Shown: positions 12,385 through 22,879 of the stretch, in pieces
Layout of the letters: the number at the start of each line of letters is the position of its first letter
Numbering within the stretch: the first letter of the stretch is position 1
Source: Pelargonium cotyledonis
Lineage: Eukaryota > Streptophyta > Magnoliopsida > Geraniales > Geraniaceae
NCBI GenBank assembly: GCA_036897625.1
Contig: JAYMTA010000370.1
Span: forward strand, 1 to 30,335
Length of the DNA stretch: 30,335 nucleotides
Reading direction: 5' to 3'
Position numbers and translations under genes: made by a program
Notes under the pieces: model-generated
Seen by the model: only the letters and a program-made list of their open reading frames with translations
The model's database searches: none
Told to the model about the DNA's origin: nothing

Positions 12385-12456
12385 CGCCGTTGCCAGAGAT
12401 CGAACCCGGGTCGTCCGCGTGACAGGCGGAAATACTTACCACTATACTACAACGAC
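12385..12456 (-). tRNA. trnD-GUC: tRNA-Asp (anticodon GUC)
   Basis: A 72-nt cloverleaf can be folded by eye on the minus strand. The acceptor stem GTCGTTG pairs with CAACGGC (one G-U), followed by discriminator G. The anticodon loop is CTGTCAC inside a five-pair stem TCCGC/GCGGA. The T arm contains GGTTCGATC. A TTTT run follows directly, as expected for pol III termination, and a CAA lies just upstream. Compared with the common plant nuclear tRNA-Asp, the anticodon stem has a swapped T-A pair and the T stem has two G-U wobbles (TCTGG in place of CCCGG). It has no intron and no encoded CCA. Confidence 0.92.
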
Positions 12457-13056
12457 TTCACTTGTTAACAAAAACACTTTCTAAATACGGAGTAATAAAA
12501 AAAATAAAACTAAATGATTTTTTTTGCCAATTTTTATACAACATTGATACTTGATAGGGTGATGATTTCATCTTCTTGTGGTATGAAAATTTCCGTTTTA
12601 AGAAAATTGGGTGTCGAACGTACAGTGATATAAACGATCACTAGAAGTGTTCTTTTTCAAATCATATCTAACAATAACGTATATACTATCTATGATAAAA
12701 GAGAAAATGAATATGGATCGTTACTATCATTTTTAACTTGTAAGGCAAACATTGGTCTAACTTTTTTAAATTTTACTGGGCTTTTTGCACACATACAAAT
12801 TTAAACAAATGAATTTTTTTTTTGTTGAAGTTGCTAGAATCTATAATTCTATGTTTTGTAAGTACTAATATTTTCAATCTGAAGGAAAATTTTGTTTTTT
12901 TCATTTATCAAAAGCAGCAACATCTGTAAATTTTACACTTGTAGCAGAGACATATATCAGAAGTGTAGTTCAGACAACACTACATACATGACTACAAAAA
13001 GAGATTCTAGGAAGGAATTATAAACTTGAGCAGACAGGGAGGGATGCTCTCCAACA
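12457..13056. other. Intergenic spacer, nothing recognised
   Basis: AT-rich sequence between the tRNA gene and the 3' end of the pyrophosphatase locus. No open frame, RNA gene or element with defined ends was seen. Confidence 0.6.
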
Positions 13057-13085
13057 AATCTATCAGATTCAGTCTCTGATAGATT
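13057..13085. repeat. Perfect 11-bp inverted repeat in pyrophosphatase 3' flank
   Basis: AATCTATCAGA and its complement TCTGATAGATT flank a 7-base loop TTCAGTC, ending 13 bases downstream of the pyrophosphatase stop codon. On the minus strand this would be a strong hairpin in the 3' untranslated region. No U-run follows and plants do not use such terminators, so a role is unknown. Confidence 0.75.
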
Positions 13086-13098
13086 AGTCTTTGAATCA

Positions 13099-15717
13099 TC
13101 ACCGCCTTAAGGTTTCAACGATGTAAGAAGCATACAGATCCCTGCAATGCAAACAAAATCAGCGTAAGAAGCATGAAGAAACTTTGAAACCAGTCTGGAT
13201 ATCTCGTAAAACTCACATGGAGTACTGAATAGCATCATTGGCAGCATCAGCAGGCAGAAAGTCTTCAACATCAACTTTCTTGTTCTCGTTCTTTTTATCT
13301 GTTGTTCAGGACAAGTTAAGGATTTGCAAACCAGTCAAGCACAACACTTCACATGGCAAGGTACAACTCAGATGTTTGGAATAATGATGTATACGAATGT
13401 GGATGTGTTATGACTGCAGGGAAGAATATGTAATAAGTGCATGTAGGTGGATACAGTCCTCGAAGAAGCGACGGATCTCTGCAAGGCGATGTGGAGGAAT
13501 CTCCTTGATGTCCTTGTAATGGCGGAACTCGGGATCATCAGCGCACACAGCTATAATTTTGTCATCCTTTTCACCCTGCAAAAGGACTCTTGTTATCAGT
13601 TCATTCAGAAATTTAAAAGATGGCGTGTGAATATAACAAGAAAAAGGAGAAACTTTTGTGATAGGCATACGCAAACTGTCTTGTTCTTTGTACTAATTTT
13701 TTTGTTATCAGTAAGACTGGTAGTTTACCTGATCAATCATAGGCATTAATCCAATAGCACAAGCACGAAGGAAACAAACAGGTAGCACAGGCTTCTATAT
13801 AAGAATACATTCCATGAATTCCGCTGAAATAGAAGATTCAATGACATCTTGTCGTTGAATAAATTATGCATCAGAAGGACCTACCTGCATCAGGACCAGG
13901 ACATCCATAGGATCACTGTCCTCACAAAGTTCGTGGGATGAAACCATAGTTGTGGGGGTAGACAACTGACGAGTAAAGAACACGATCAACCTTTTTTTAA
14001 GAAGCTACATGCATTAGTTATCTTTCTTTCTTTTCTCTTGTGCAGAGTCCCACATAGAATGCTTAGAATTTAGCAACACATCATAAAATAAAACATTTAA
14101 GACATTTATGAAACATCAAGAGTAGTAAATATTCATATCATTAGCTAAAATTAAGGTGAATGACAAATTTTGAAATGTAGAGCAGTGCTCAAGCATATAA
14201 TGGTACATTTCATAAGATAAGTCATGTGCAAGACTATAGAATCAGTATATAAAATACAACTAAATCAATATATGAAGCATTTCTGGAAAACTCAAGATAG
14301 AATGGGAGATTGGTAGAAATGAGAGTTTTGATACTTCTATTGCGAATTTTGAATTTTTTGAAAATCCATAATCCCACTTGCAGGTACCATAAATTTATGG
14401 ATTTCATCAAATAATTACAAGTTAAAAGAAAACATTAAATGATCTGGATCATCTGATATTAACTTTGTGTTGATATATACTAAAATCTGGTTACTTCCTA
14501 CTTCCTAGCAATAGAACTTCCTGAGAGTAACGTGTAGAATTCTGCTTTTAGAAGTTAAAAGGAAGAAGCAGAATTGCACCTTTATAAGACCAGTTTCCTT
14601 GTCTAGCTCATACTTGACCTTGCTACCCTTGCCAATTTCAATCACCTACAACAGAAATTCATATTAGGATTAGGTGTTCATAAGACCTGTAGCAGCCAGT
14701 GAAAGCTCCCATTCGATATTCATCTAGCCCAAATCATCATCAGCCAAAATAACAGTACTCCTTCAAGAATTTCCCAAAAATGCATAATGATCGAGAAAAA
14801 TAAAGCTTACACAGTTGAAAACAGATGGAGCATCAGGCCCTGCATAAATTACAATGAACATTAATAACCATGGATGTATATGTAAGATTACAAAATCAAT
14901 GAGTATTTGACAATACATAGAAGTTCTTGTGGATTTATAGAGTAGTCATCTAATGGACCTTAAAAGTTACAACCTAAGCAATTGAATTCTCTGTGTTTAC
15001 ATATAAACATTTCCTTGTCCAAAGGTACGTAGATGTTAACAACTAAACAAAAATAGTAGTGAAGTATAGATTTCACAAAGGTAGCGGCGTCTGTTTTATA
15101 ATTTTTGGTGGAACAACTGAAACCAAGAATGGATTGGGAATGAGATTTTCATTCCAATGCCATTCCATAACAAAAGGAATCATAACCAAGTATGGTAACG
15201 AGAATCCCATTCCCATTCCCATATTCATAAACCAAGGATTCTAAGTCAAATGCTACCTGAGTGCATATGGACTATGGAGTTTGTAAATTGTTCAAGATGT
15301 CAAAGAGACAATCAAATTGAGAATGCTGTGAATAATCTGTCTAAAGACTAAAGTGCTTAATGTATTGGGAGTTGTGCATTAGGCCAGAAACATAATTTGT
15401 TAAACCTATATAAATGGTAGTGAACCCTTTGCTGCAAAGTTTTTTCCATGTATATTGTTTTGCTAGTGAACAGTTAACTGGATGTTCCATACATATTAAT
15501 TTTGAAGATGCCACTTTTCTAAGTGAAATTTTTGCTTGCTTTGGGGTCAAGAAAACAAGAGATGCTACTATTTAGACATAAATAAAGAAACACAAGGGAA
15601 ATCATACCGATGAGTAGATCATGCCAGGGATGAGCAGCAGTAGATTTCCGAGTCATTGAGGACAACCCGAGGGAATGCTGATTTCTTCCGACTCCCTTCT
15701 GCACCGCTGTTAGCCAT
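13099..15717 (-). pseudogene. PPA: Soluble inorganic pyrophosphatase, apparently disabled
   Basis: Eight exons with intact GT/AG sites: 15717-15608, 14839-14811, 14645-14580, 13990-13885, 13794-13729, 13575-13455, 13298-13217 and 13141-13099. The product matches plant family I pyrophosphatases, which hydrolyse pyrophosphate in the cytosol: [69 protein letters not shown] and the ending IVETLRR. Two lesions shift the frame. In exon 1, CCTCAATGACTCGG lacks the residues usually found between RVVLN and SMTRKS, equivalent to about 20 bases. In exon 4, the codons for L-C-E-D read TTGTGAGGAC, two bases short, placing a TGA in frame just before the metal-binding D-x-D-P-x-D motif. The rest totals exactly what a 214-residue protein needs. 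It is either a young pseudogene or carries sequence errors; the later exons show no other decay. Confidence 0.8.
15080..15257. mobile_element. CATTCC-rich MITE-like element
   Basis: A 178-bp segment in intron 1 of the pyrophosphatase locus starts GGTAGC and ends GCTACC. It is filled with GGAATG/CATTCC words in opposite orientations that could fold into a long imperfect hairpin. Related sequence occurs in two other places in this window, which supports a dispersed non-autonomous DNA element. No clear target-site duplication was found, so the superfamily is not assigned. Confidence 0.4.
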
Positions 15718-15964
15718 ATTCACCCTTCACCGTACCTTCACAGATAGCATGTGATCACATAAACTTGTATCACCCTTGATAAAACCACACAGATGAATTC
15801 AAACATGTCATATTTAATGGCACTGAAAGACACATTTTGGATCAAACCCCAATTCACTGCAAGGAACTCAAATTTATCTAAAATGCAGAGAAACCATCTT
15901 TCTCAAAATAAATTGGAGACTGTAACATGGAAGATTAATTCTGCAACACAGGTTACAAATTTGC

Positions 15965-16040
15965 AGGATTCAAGATTTCAAAATCGGAATGGGAATCAAG
16001 GAGTACTAATCAAAACATTTCATTCCAAACACTATTTAGC
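15965..16040. mobile_element. Fragment related to the CATTCC-rich MITE-like element
   Basis: Holds GGAATGGGAATCAAGGA and ends ATTCCAAACACTAT, which resembles the right end of the copy in the DUF829 intron (CCAATCCAAACGCTATC). Only part of an element is visible. Confidence 0.3.
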
Positions 16041-16409
16041 AGTGAAATAAGACCCAACATAGATTATTTACTAGAATAGAGGATGAAAGTGGACATAGAG
16101 AGTAAAATGATACCGAAATCGAAACAATAAACTGTGAATTAATTATCAACATGCACATACATTAGCATAAAGAAATCTAAGCGCTGAACTAAAAAATGTA
16201 ACAGTTACTGGGTTTGAACAAATGGGTATTCATCAAAACCAAGAAGCTTAATTAAACTCCAAATCACAATTAATCTTCCTCCTGATGAAGAAGAAGAAGA
16301 AGAAGAAGTGATGAAACAATTAAAAGAGAAATGGAGTATTTGGGATAAGGAGATGAACTCACGAGTAGCAGAGAACCACAAGCGCAACGAGACGCAGAGA
16401 AAGAGCATT

Positions 16410-16830
16410 TTGGATTGCTTGCCTTTTCTGCAAATATTTATGGCCGACAGGGTTTTGAGAAGGTGACGGAGGAAGGAGACGCTACTGTCACCTTTGATCG
16501 CTCCAACGGCCGGTCTTACGAAAATACTGTTCGTCGGATATTGTAAAAATCAATCGGGTGGCTAATAATGAGCCACGTTTCAGATGATTTTCTCTTGATT
16601 TTAGGCTCCTTGGCGTAGTGCTGGTCTAGTCAGGTGAAAGACCAATAGGCGCTTTACACTTGTATTGCATGTAAACGATACATAATAACTTTCGCTGATG
16701 TAATCAATGTTAAGCAATGTAGAAGTGGCGGTTCCTAGCTCATCCGTCGTCGTTTCATGATGCGATTTTAACTTCTTTTTTTTTTTTTCTGTTTGCTTTC
16801 AAAAGTGAAAATTACAGAAATGGGTCTGGT
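16410..16830. promoter_or_regulatory. Shared promoter between pyrophosphatase locus and RER1
   Basis: The two genes diverge here. A probable first untranslated exon of the pyrophosphatase ends at a GTGAGT donor near 16365 on the minus strand, and a probable untranslated first exon of RER1 ends at a donor near 16968 on the plus strand. That leaves roughly 400 bp to serve both directions. No single TATA box could be assigned with confidence. Confidence 0.45.
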
Positions 16831-17519
16831 TGCTGACTGATCCGTACAGAGAGTTCGTGCCGTTAAAGAGAAACAAACTTATCAATCACGTATATCGCTA
16901 CTGCTGTTGGTCGATTCACGCTCCGATTCGAAACCCTAGCTCCGACATTTTCTCAGAATCGTCTTCTGGTAATTCCCAATCCACCATTTCTCATCATCGC
17001 CGATGGATCATCTTTTGGTCATCGATTTGTATTCCAAATTTACGGCATTTGTGCATTGTGATTCGACCCTTTTTGTTTTTATACAGAAAAATTATCTTGC
17101 TGTTTCGTTGCTCGGAAGTTTTTAGGGGAAATTAGAATTGACAATGTAAAGGATCGAACCCATGTCTCTGATCGTTTTCATGCAAATTCATTGGTGATTT
17201 ATTTCCAAGAATCCTGTTTTGTTACAATTTGTTAATAATGTGTTACTTTGCTGAGAGAAATAAGAATATGGAAGGAAGTAAATAAGGAAATTTTCAACCT
17301 TGTGGTTTGTGTTCTATTTATTTCCTTATATGCCATGAAAGCTCTACTGAGCTAATCATAGTTGTTGGATTGAGATTTATTGGTTTCCTTTTCCATGCCC
17401 TGTATGATCTATTTAGCTTCTAAACAGACTGTGATTGTCCCTTATTGTCACATTTTTGTCTATTGCTGATTTTATAATGCATGGGTTTTAAGGTGTATTG
17501 TGAGGCAACCCTGGTCCGC

Positions 17520-18954
17520 ATGGAGACTACTGGAATTGATAGCAGTGCTGAGGCTATGGCATCTCTTATCGAGTGGAAGAATGAGTTTTCCAAGCAATTT
17601 CAGATCTATTTGGATAAATCTACCCCTCTCCCACGTCACAGGTGGCTAGGAACATTGGGAGTGGCGATGATTTATCTTTTACGTGTTTACTTTGTTCAAG
17701 GGTTTTATGTTGTCACCTATGGTCTTGGGATCTATATCTTGAATCTCTTGATTGGTTTTCTGTCACCGAAGATCGATCCAGAGCTTGAAGCTTTAGATGG
17801 GGCTTCTCTGCCGACAAAAGATTCTGATGAATTCAGGCCCTTCATTCGCCGCCTTCCTGAATTTAAGTTTTGGTAATGTGATATTCATTATTTACTTCCC
17901 ATTTTGCTTAATATCAACTCTCATGTAATGCACAAATATGGTTTTGAAGAATTTCGTTTGTGATTCCTCTAAATTTCCAAGGCTGTAAATTCTTGTGTGG
18001 TATTAGAGATCATTTTGAAACTTTTAATGTTTTAGTGTTTAATTTACTGGCCTGGCTGTCATACTTGAAAAGCCTTCATAGGTTTTATTTATTGGGTTGG
18101 ACATGGTTAAGCTCTAAAGCATTTGAGTAGTTCGTAATTCAGTTGGAATGCCATAACTCATAAGTGTTAGTTTCCTGGACATAATTGTGAGAATTGTCTT
18201 TGGAGCCTCTCTAAAAGACGCATATGTTACTTTATTTTTTAGTTTGTGCATCAGAGCTTAGGGCATATTTTTTTAGATATTTAGGTAATTAATGTTCTGT
18301 CTATCATGTATGCATCCATCTAGGAGTGACGTTAGTTTGCTGAACAAGAGTGGTGGTAAATTACTTGCTTCACTGCCCCTCTTAAATGATTTGATAGGCA
18401 GTGGATCTCTCTGGGATTTCTAATGCTATTTTAGCTTCATATGTATCAAACGCTGGCAGCTAGACCAAAACATGTCGTTTACACTGGTCAATCTAAATGT
18501 TCATGCGCAGCCTACTTCAATGGAAGTATTCCTGTGAGGCTGTGAGTACAATACAGTGTTTTCTATTAATGATTGAGCTTGGTACTAATAGATTTAGGAT
18601 TTGGATTTGATTGCTGCATTTCATTTTTGCGGGGGTTCCTACAGGTATTCCATCACAAAGGCTTTTCTTGTTGCATTTGTGATGACCTTCTTCTCCGTAC
18701 TGGATGTACCTGTTTTTTGGCCAATATTGCTATGCTACTGGGTTGTTCTGTTTGTCCTGACAATGAAACGCCAAATCATGCACATGATCAAGTATAAATA
18801 CATTCCGTTCAACATTGGGAAGCAGGTGAGTTGCTACTAGTTATGAGAATTAAATATTACTCTATTTTACAGTTGGAATGATAGTCTTTATTTTTACTGT
18901 TTCAATAATTGATACGTTCAAATCATTTTATTTTGATAGAGGTACACTGGTTGA
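17520..18954 (+). CDS. RER1: RER1 Golgi-to-ER retrieval receptor, tail shortened
   Basis: Three coding exons: 17520-17872, 18645-18825 and 18940-18954. Matching phases rebuild FKFWYSITKAF and GKQ-RYTG. The protein of 182 residues has the family's four membrane-spanning segments ([67 protein letters not shown]) and conserved [18 protein letters not shown] and [16 protein letters not shown]1 proteins sit in the early Golgi and return escaped ER membrane proteins. The start at METTGIDSS is preferred; an upstream in-frame ATG at 17481 lies in the likely leader intron (acceptor near 17492). The last exon stops after RYTG, but the same frame beyond the TGA reads RSANSSNSGSPRD then stop (18955-18996), which looks like the usual Ser-rich RER1 tail. 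Confidence 0.93.
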
Positions 18955-18996
18955 AGGTCGGCAAATTCAAGCAACAGTGGTTCGCCTAGAGACTGA

Positions 18997-19845
18997 AGCT
19001 GCAAAGCTCGACTTTGGAGAGCTCCAGCAAACTGAGAAAAAATGATTATCAGAAGAATCTTAATGCTTGTAGATATGGCCACAAAATTAAACTCAACGTG
19101 TGTATCGAATTGAGAGTTGATTAAAAATTCCTCCAAGAAAAATCCCTTTTGACCTGGTTGTTTGCCCGTGTGTTAGAGCCAAAACTATCACTCTCTTGAG
19201 AAGTGAAAATTGTGCATAAGTTTAGGGTAAAGGTTTATTTTCCCACGACATTACAACAATTTAATTTTGAATACTTCTGCTATTGTTCTATGTTACTTAC
19301 CCATTTCTGCCTCTAATTGCATGTGCATTTCTCATTTCTGCATTGTCTCAGAAACTTATACCTGTCGCAATGAATGCCCATGCACTTTTAATATTTTGTT
19401 GGTTAGTTATGCATGAAGCGTCGTCAACATTCATAAGATGAATTAGTTTGATTGTTATAACGCATGAGTGTACAAGGGGAAACGTCCAAAATTAGCTAAG
19501 TTATTCTTAATTTTTACCAAAACTGAGAAGTGGATACTTATTTTGAAACTTTGGGAGTATTTTTGCCTTATTAACTGCATAGTTGGGTGTTTTTCAGATT
19601 GCCAGTGTAAGAGGTTCAAAACATTGCGAGATCTCCGGAGAGTCGTTAATTCAAAATGTTGTTTTTAAGAAGACAATTTACGATCATAACATGATGTCTC
19701 ACTACTAAATACTTAAACATGTAGATAAATATGTTGCTTTCTAGAGCTGTATTCATTTAACTAATAAATGTACAAGTATCTAAGAAGAAAAACCTCAATA
19801 AGCAGATAGGAGGTAAGGCTTGGCTTTGAAGCTGGCCATGCTAGC
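18997..19845. other. Convergent 3' spacer
   Basis: Holds the 3' untranslated regions of RER1 (from the left) and the alpha/beta hydrolase (from the right). No further gene, RNA or repeat was recognised. Confidence 0.6.
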
Positions 19846-22338
19846 TCAAAGTGTTTGAAGAGAAGCTTGTGGTGTTAGAGTAGACAGCCAATCCACTAAG
19901 GCCTTATTCACAAGCTCTGGCACTTCATCATGTGGGCAATGCCCTGCCTGCAAGTTCACCAGAGACGTCTTTGGATAAAACTCTTTGATTTTGTTGGCCT
20001 TGGCAGGACCTACCCATGGGTCCAAGTCACCCCAGACTAGCAACAACGGGCACGAGAGTTTGCTTAGCACACTGTCTAGAGTGTACTTGGTCTGATTCGA
20101 CATGAACCGTGTCATTAATCTGAGGAAAACAAATAAGAGGACATTACAAATGAGATTAAGAAACTGAAGAACACCTTATCTAAGCCACATCAATTTAGAA
20201 TATCTCATAATCAGCAGATCGCTAAGGAGGCGATAGATAGACAAAACTTCAGTTAGTCATTATGGTCCTACACAGGACGGTATGCAGAATACTATCCATT
20301 TCACTGACTGGAATTAGTTACCGTTGAGATTATATTGATTTGAGTTGAAGCAAAACGGACGAAAGATTTTGCAAAAATACCTGTAGTAAACTTCTCCGGC
20401 GTTAGGGTCAGCTGCTGGGCTCATTATTGACTCCACAAGATAGTCATCCACATTTGAGGTATTTATGTACACCTGTATGTAAACAAAAAATGTATTGTTC
20501 ATGAATAGAATCATACAAATGATCTCAATTCTAGGGTGACGTAAAATGCTTTGGAGAAACTCAACAAACTAATGTTCAATTTGCAAGGTGATGGGTGACG
20601 AGTTGACTTTATCAAGAATTCTTGGAGTTAAAGCTCAGGGAATATTGATTCTATAAAATGGCTTACAACACTATATGCTTGAAGTGAACCTAGCGGTTAT
20701 AAATGAGTTTTTTTTGGGCTTGAAGTGGAACAATGAAAAGTAGCATTTGACTTACGCCGTTTAGGACAGATTTAATCCGAGATGGTTGCTTTGCTTGCCA
20801 GAACAAAAACCCAAGAACCACTCGCTGAAAAACTTCCTTCAGTGGTTTTAGGAAAAAGTTCTGCAAGAATGTTTCTTTAGGCTCATCAGGTTTGGCATTT
20901 GGATTACCGAACTGTCCTGCAGAATTTAGAAGTACAACTCCAACAACTTGTTCACGCAACCCCTCAGCAGCAACCAAAGCAGTAAATCCTCCAAGGCTGG
21001 AAAAGTGAAATAAATCTCTTCATTATCACCAATGCCATCCAATTTTCAATATGATAAGATACTGTCAAGAGCACATATACATAAAAAGATGTTCCAACTT
21101 AGATTGAGGTTGTAATAATTAAAAAAGAAGCGTTCATATATCAAACTTACCAGTATTTTTTAATGGTTTCCATAACACATCAACATGACATTAAAGATAA
21201 ATAAAAAACCACTTGTCAATTGCTATTACCTATTTCCAACTAAAACTGCTGGTTCTTTCACAATCTCCTTCACAAAATCCACTACTTGATCCCTCCATAT
21301 CAAGGCATCGTAGTCAACGAGTGCTTTCTCACTCCACCCAAAACCTAACAAATCTATGGCATACACCTTGTACCTTTTAGCCAATTCAGGTATGTTATAC
21401 CTGTATGCATGAGAAGCATTTTGAGATTGATCAGAACTGTATAATGACTCAATGAACAAGAATATAATATCACATCATTAGAGAGACTGTTCTCACTTTC
21501 ACTTGTAATCAGTTAAGGTCTAGGGTTAACGGCAAAGCAATTGCATTGAGTTTTGCAAAAGGCAACACATTTATGTTTCATTTCAAGAACAGGTACGAAA
21601 TGGCAAACCAACCTCCAATGAAACACAGAAGCACCGAATCCATGAATGAGAACAACCGGCAAGCCTTCTCCTTCCACCACATAATGTATTTTATGTCCCC
21701 GCCAATTCCAAAAGTTATAGCCATCTGCCTTGAAGGGTAATCTCTCCATCCCTACATAAATTATCCTATTGATCAAATTCCGCATACATAAACATATAAT
21801 GACACGAAGAAAAAAAATAAATGTAAACTCCATTCAAAAGAAAATTGAAGCAAATTGCAATAAATGTAAACTCCATTCAAAAGAAAATTGAAGCAAATTG
21901 CATTATAATACTCGAAACTTAGCAATTAAAAACACCTCAATTTACAATTGAGCTTCCAAATTAGGCTCCCAAGGCTCGAACCCACAATCACATTCAACAA
22001 ATCAATCTTAAAATTCACAAAAAATCACCATTTTTGATCTTGGAACTCATGAGTTACCTTGAGCGGGGTCGGCCATTAAAGAAGCTCCAATCAATGAAGC
22101 TCCGGAGGACACAATACTCTTAACAGCAAAACCCCTCCTGCTAAATTCACATCGGCTTCCTTCAGCCCAAACCCAATAACACAAGTCAGTTTTTATTATT
22201 AAAAATGGAAGAAATGGTGAAGAGTGAATAGAGCTTACTGCGATTGAAAAGTCTGGAAGGAGAAAGGAATGTGGGACGCAGAGGGTTGAAGAACCCAGTT
22301 CTGACGGAGGGCGAGACAACGGCACATGAAGAAGACAT
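19846..22338 (-). CDS. Plastid alpha/beta hydrolase, pheophytinase-like
   Basis: Seven exons: 22338-22239, 22159-22058, 21751-21613, 21400-21230, 20996-20756, 20472-20381 and 20119-19846; phases agree and give 372 residues. The first about 65 residues are rich in Ser, Arg and hydrophobic residues with few acidic ones, like a chloroplast transit peptide. The hydrolase fold follows: oxyanion-side HGFGAS (104-109), nucleophile Ser171 in G-N-S-L-G-G, Asp313/Asp315 in GDLDPW and His342 in AGHCPH. The Ser-Asp-His triad therefore looks complete. The closest family I recognise is the Arabidopsis At4g36530 type, a relative of pheophytinase (which removes phytol from pheophytin); the substrate here is not known. 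It diverges from the DUF829 gene, with a LINE relic between them. Confidence 0.9.
21816..21901. repeat. Perfect 43-bp tandem duplication in an intron
   Basis: Two identical adjoining 43-bp copies beginning AATAAATGTAAACTCC lie in the intron between exons 2 and 3 of the alpha/beta hydrolase. Lack of any mismatch suggests a recent event. Confidence 0.92.
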
Positions 22339-22879
22339 CCAATTCAAAAACCCTTTGAAACCCTCCTCTGAGTTGGTTAAGCAGTAAAGATGGCGAAGAA
22401 GAAGAGATATTTGATGGTGTGTGGTTGGTGTGGGTCTGGGAGTTGTGGCAGATACGGAGACGTTTGTTTTCTCATTCCTTTTATTGTCCCGGGAAATTTT
22501 ATTTAACTAGCCACATGTTGAAATTCGATACGAACACTGGACAACACTGCTGCATTAGATTTTTGTGATTTTCTGTAACGTGGAGTATACAGATATCGTA
22601 TATTAACACCTTTTATTACCTACTTTAATTTGATGTCGGGGCTGATATTATTAATCATGTGTAAAACAACCTTATGAATAACTTTGTCAACCGCCGTTTA
22701 CCACCACCAATTATGTCATCTAATTCGACAACAAATTCGAATGTTGATTTGAAAATTTCGACAAAATCTTCACATTTTAAATCACATTCTCATTCCCTAC
22801 ATCGTTATTACCGCCACAAACTTCTTGTTGCACTCTACACACCATCAAAAAGATTTAACCGCAAATCTAAACCATTTGT

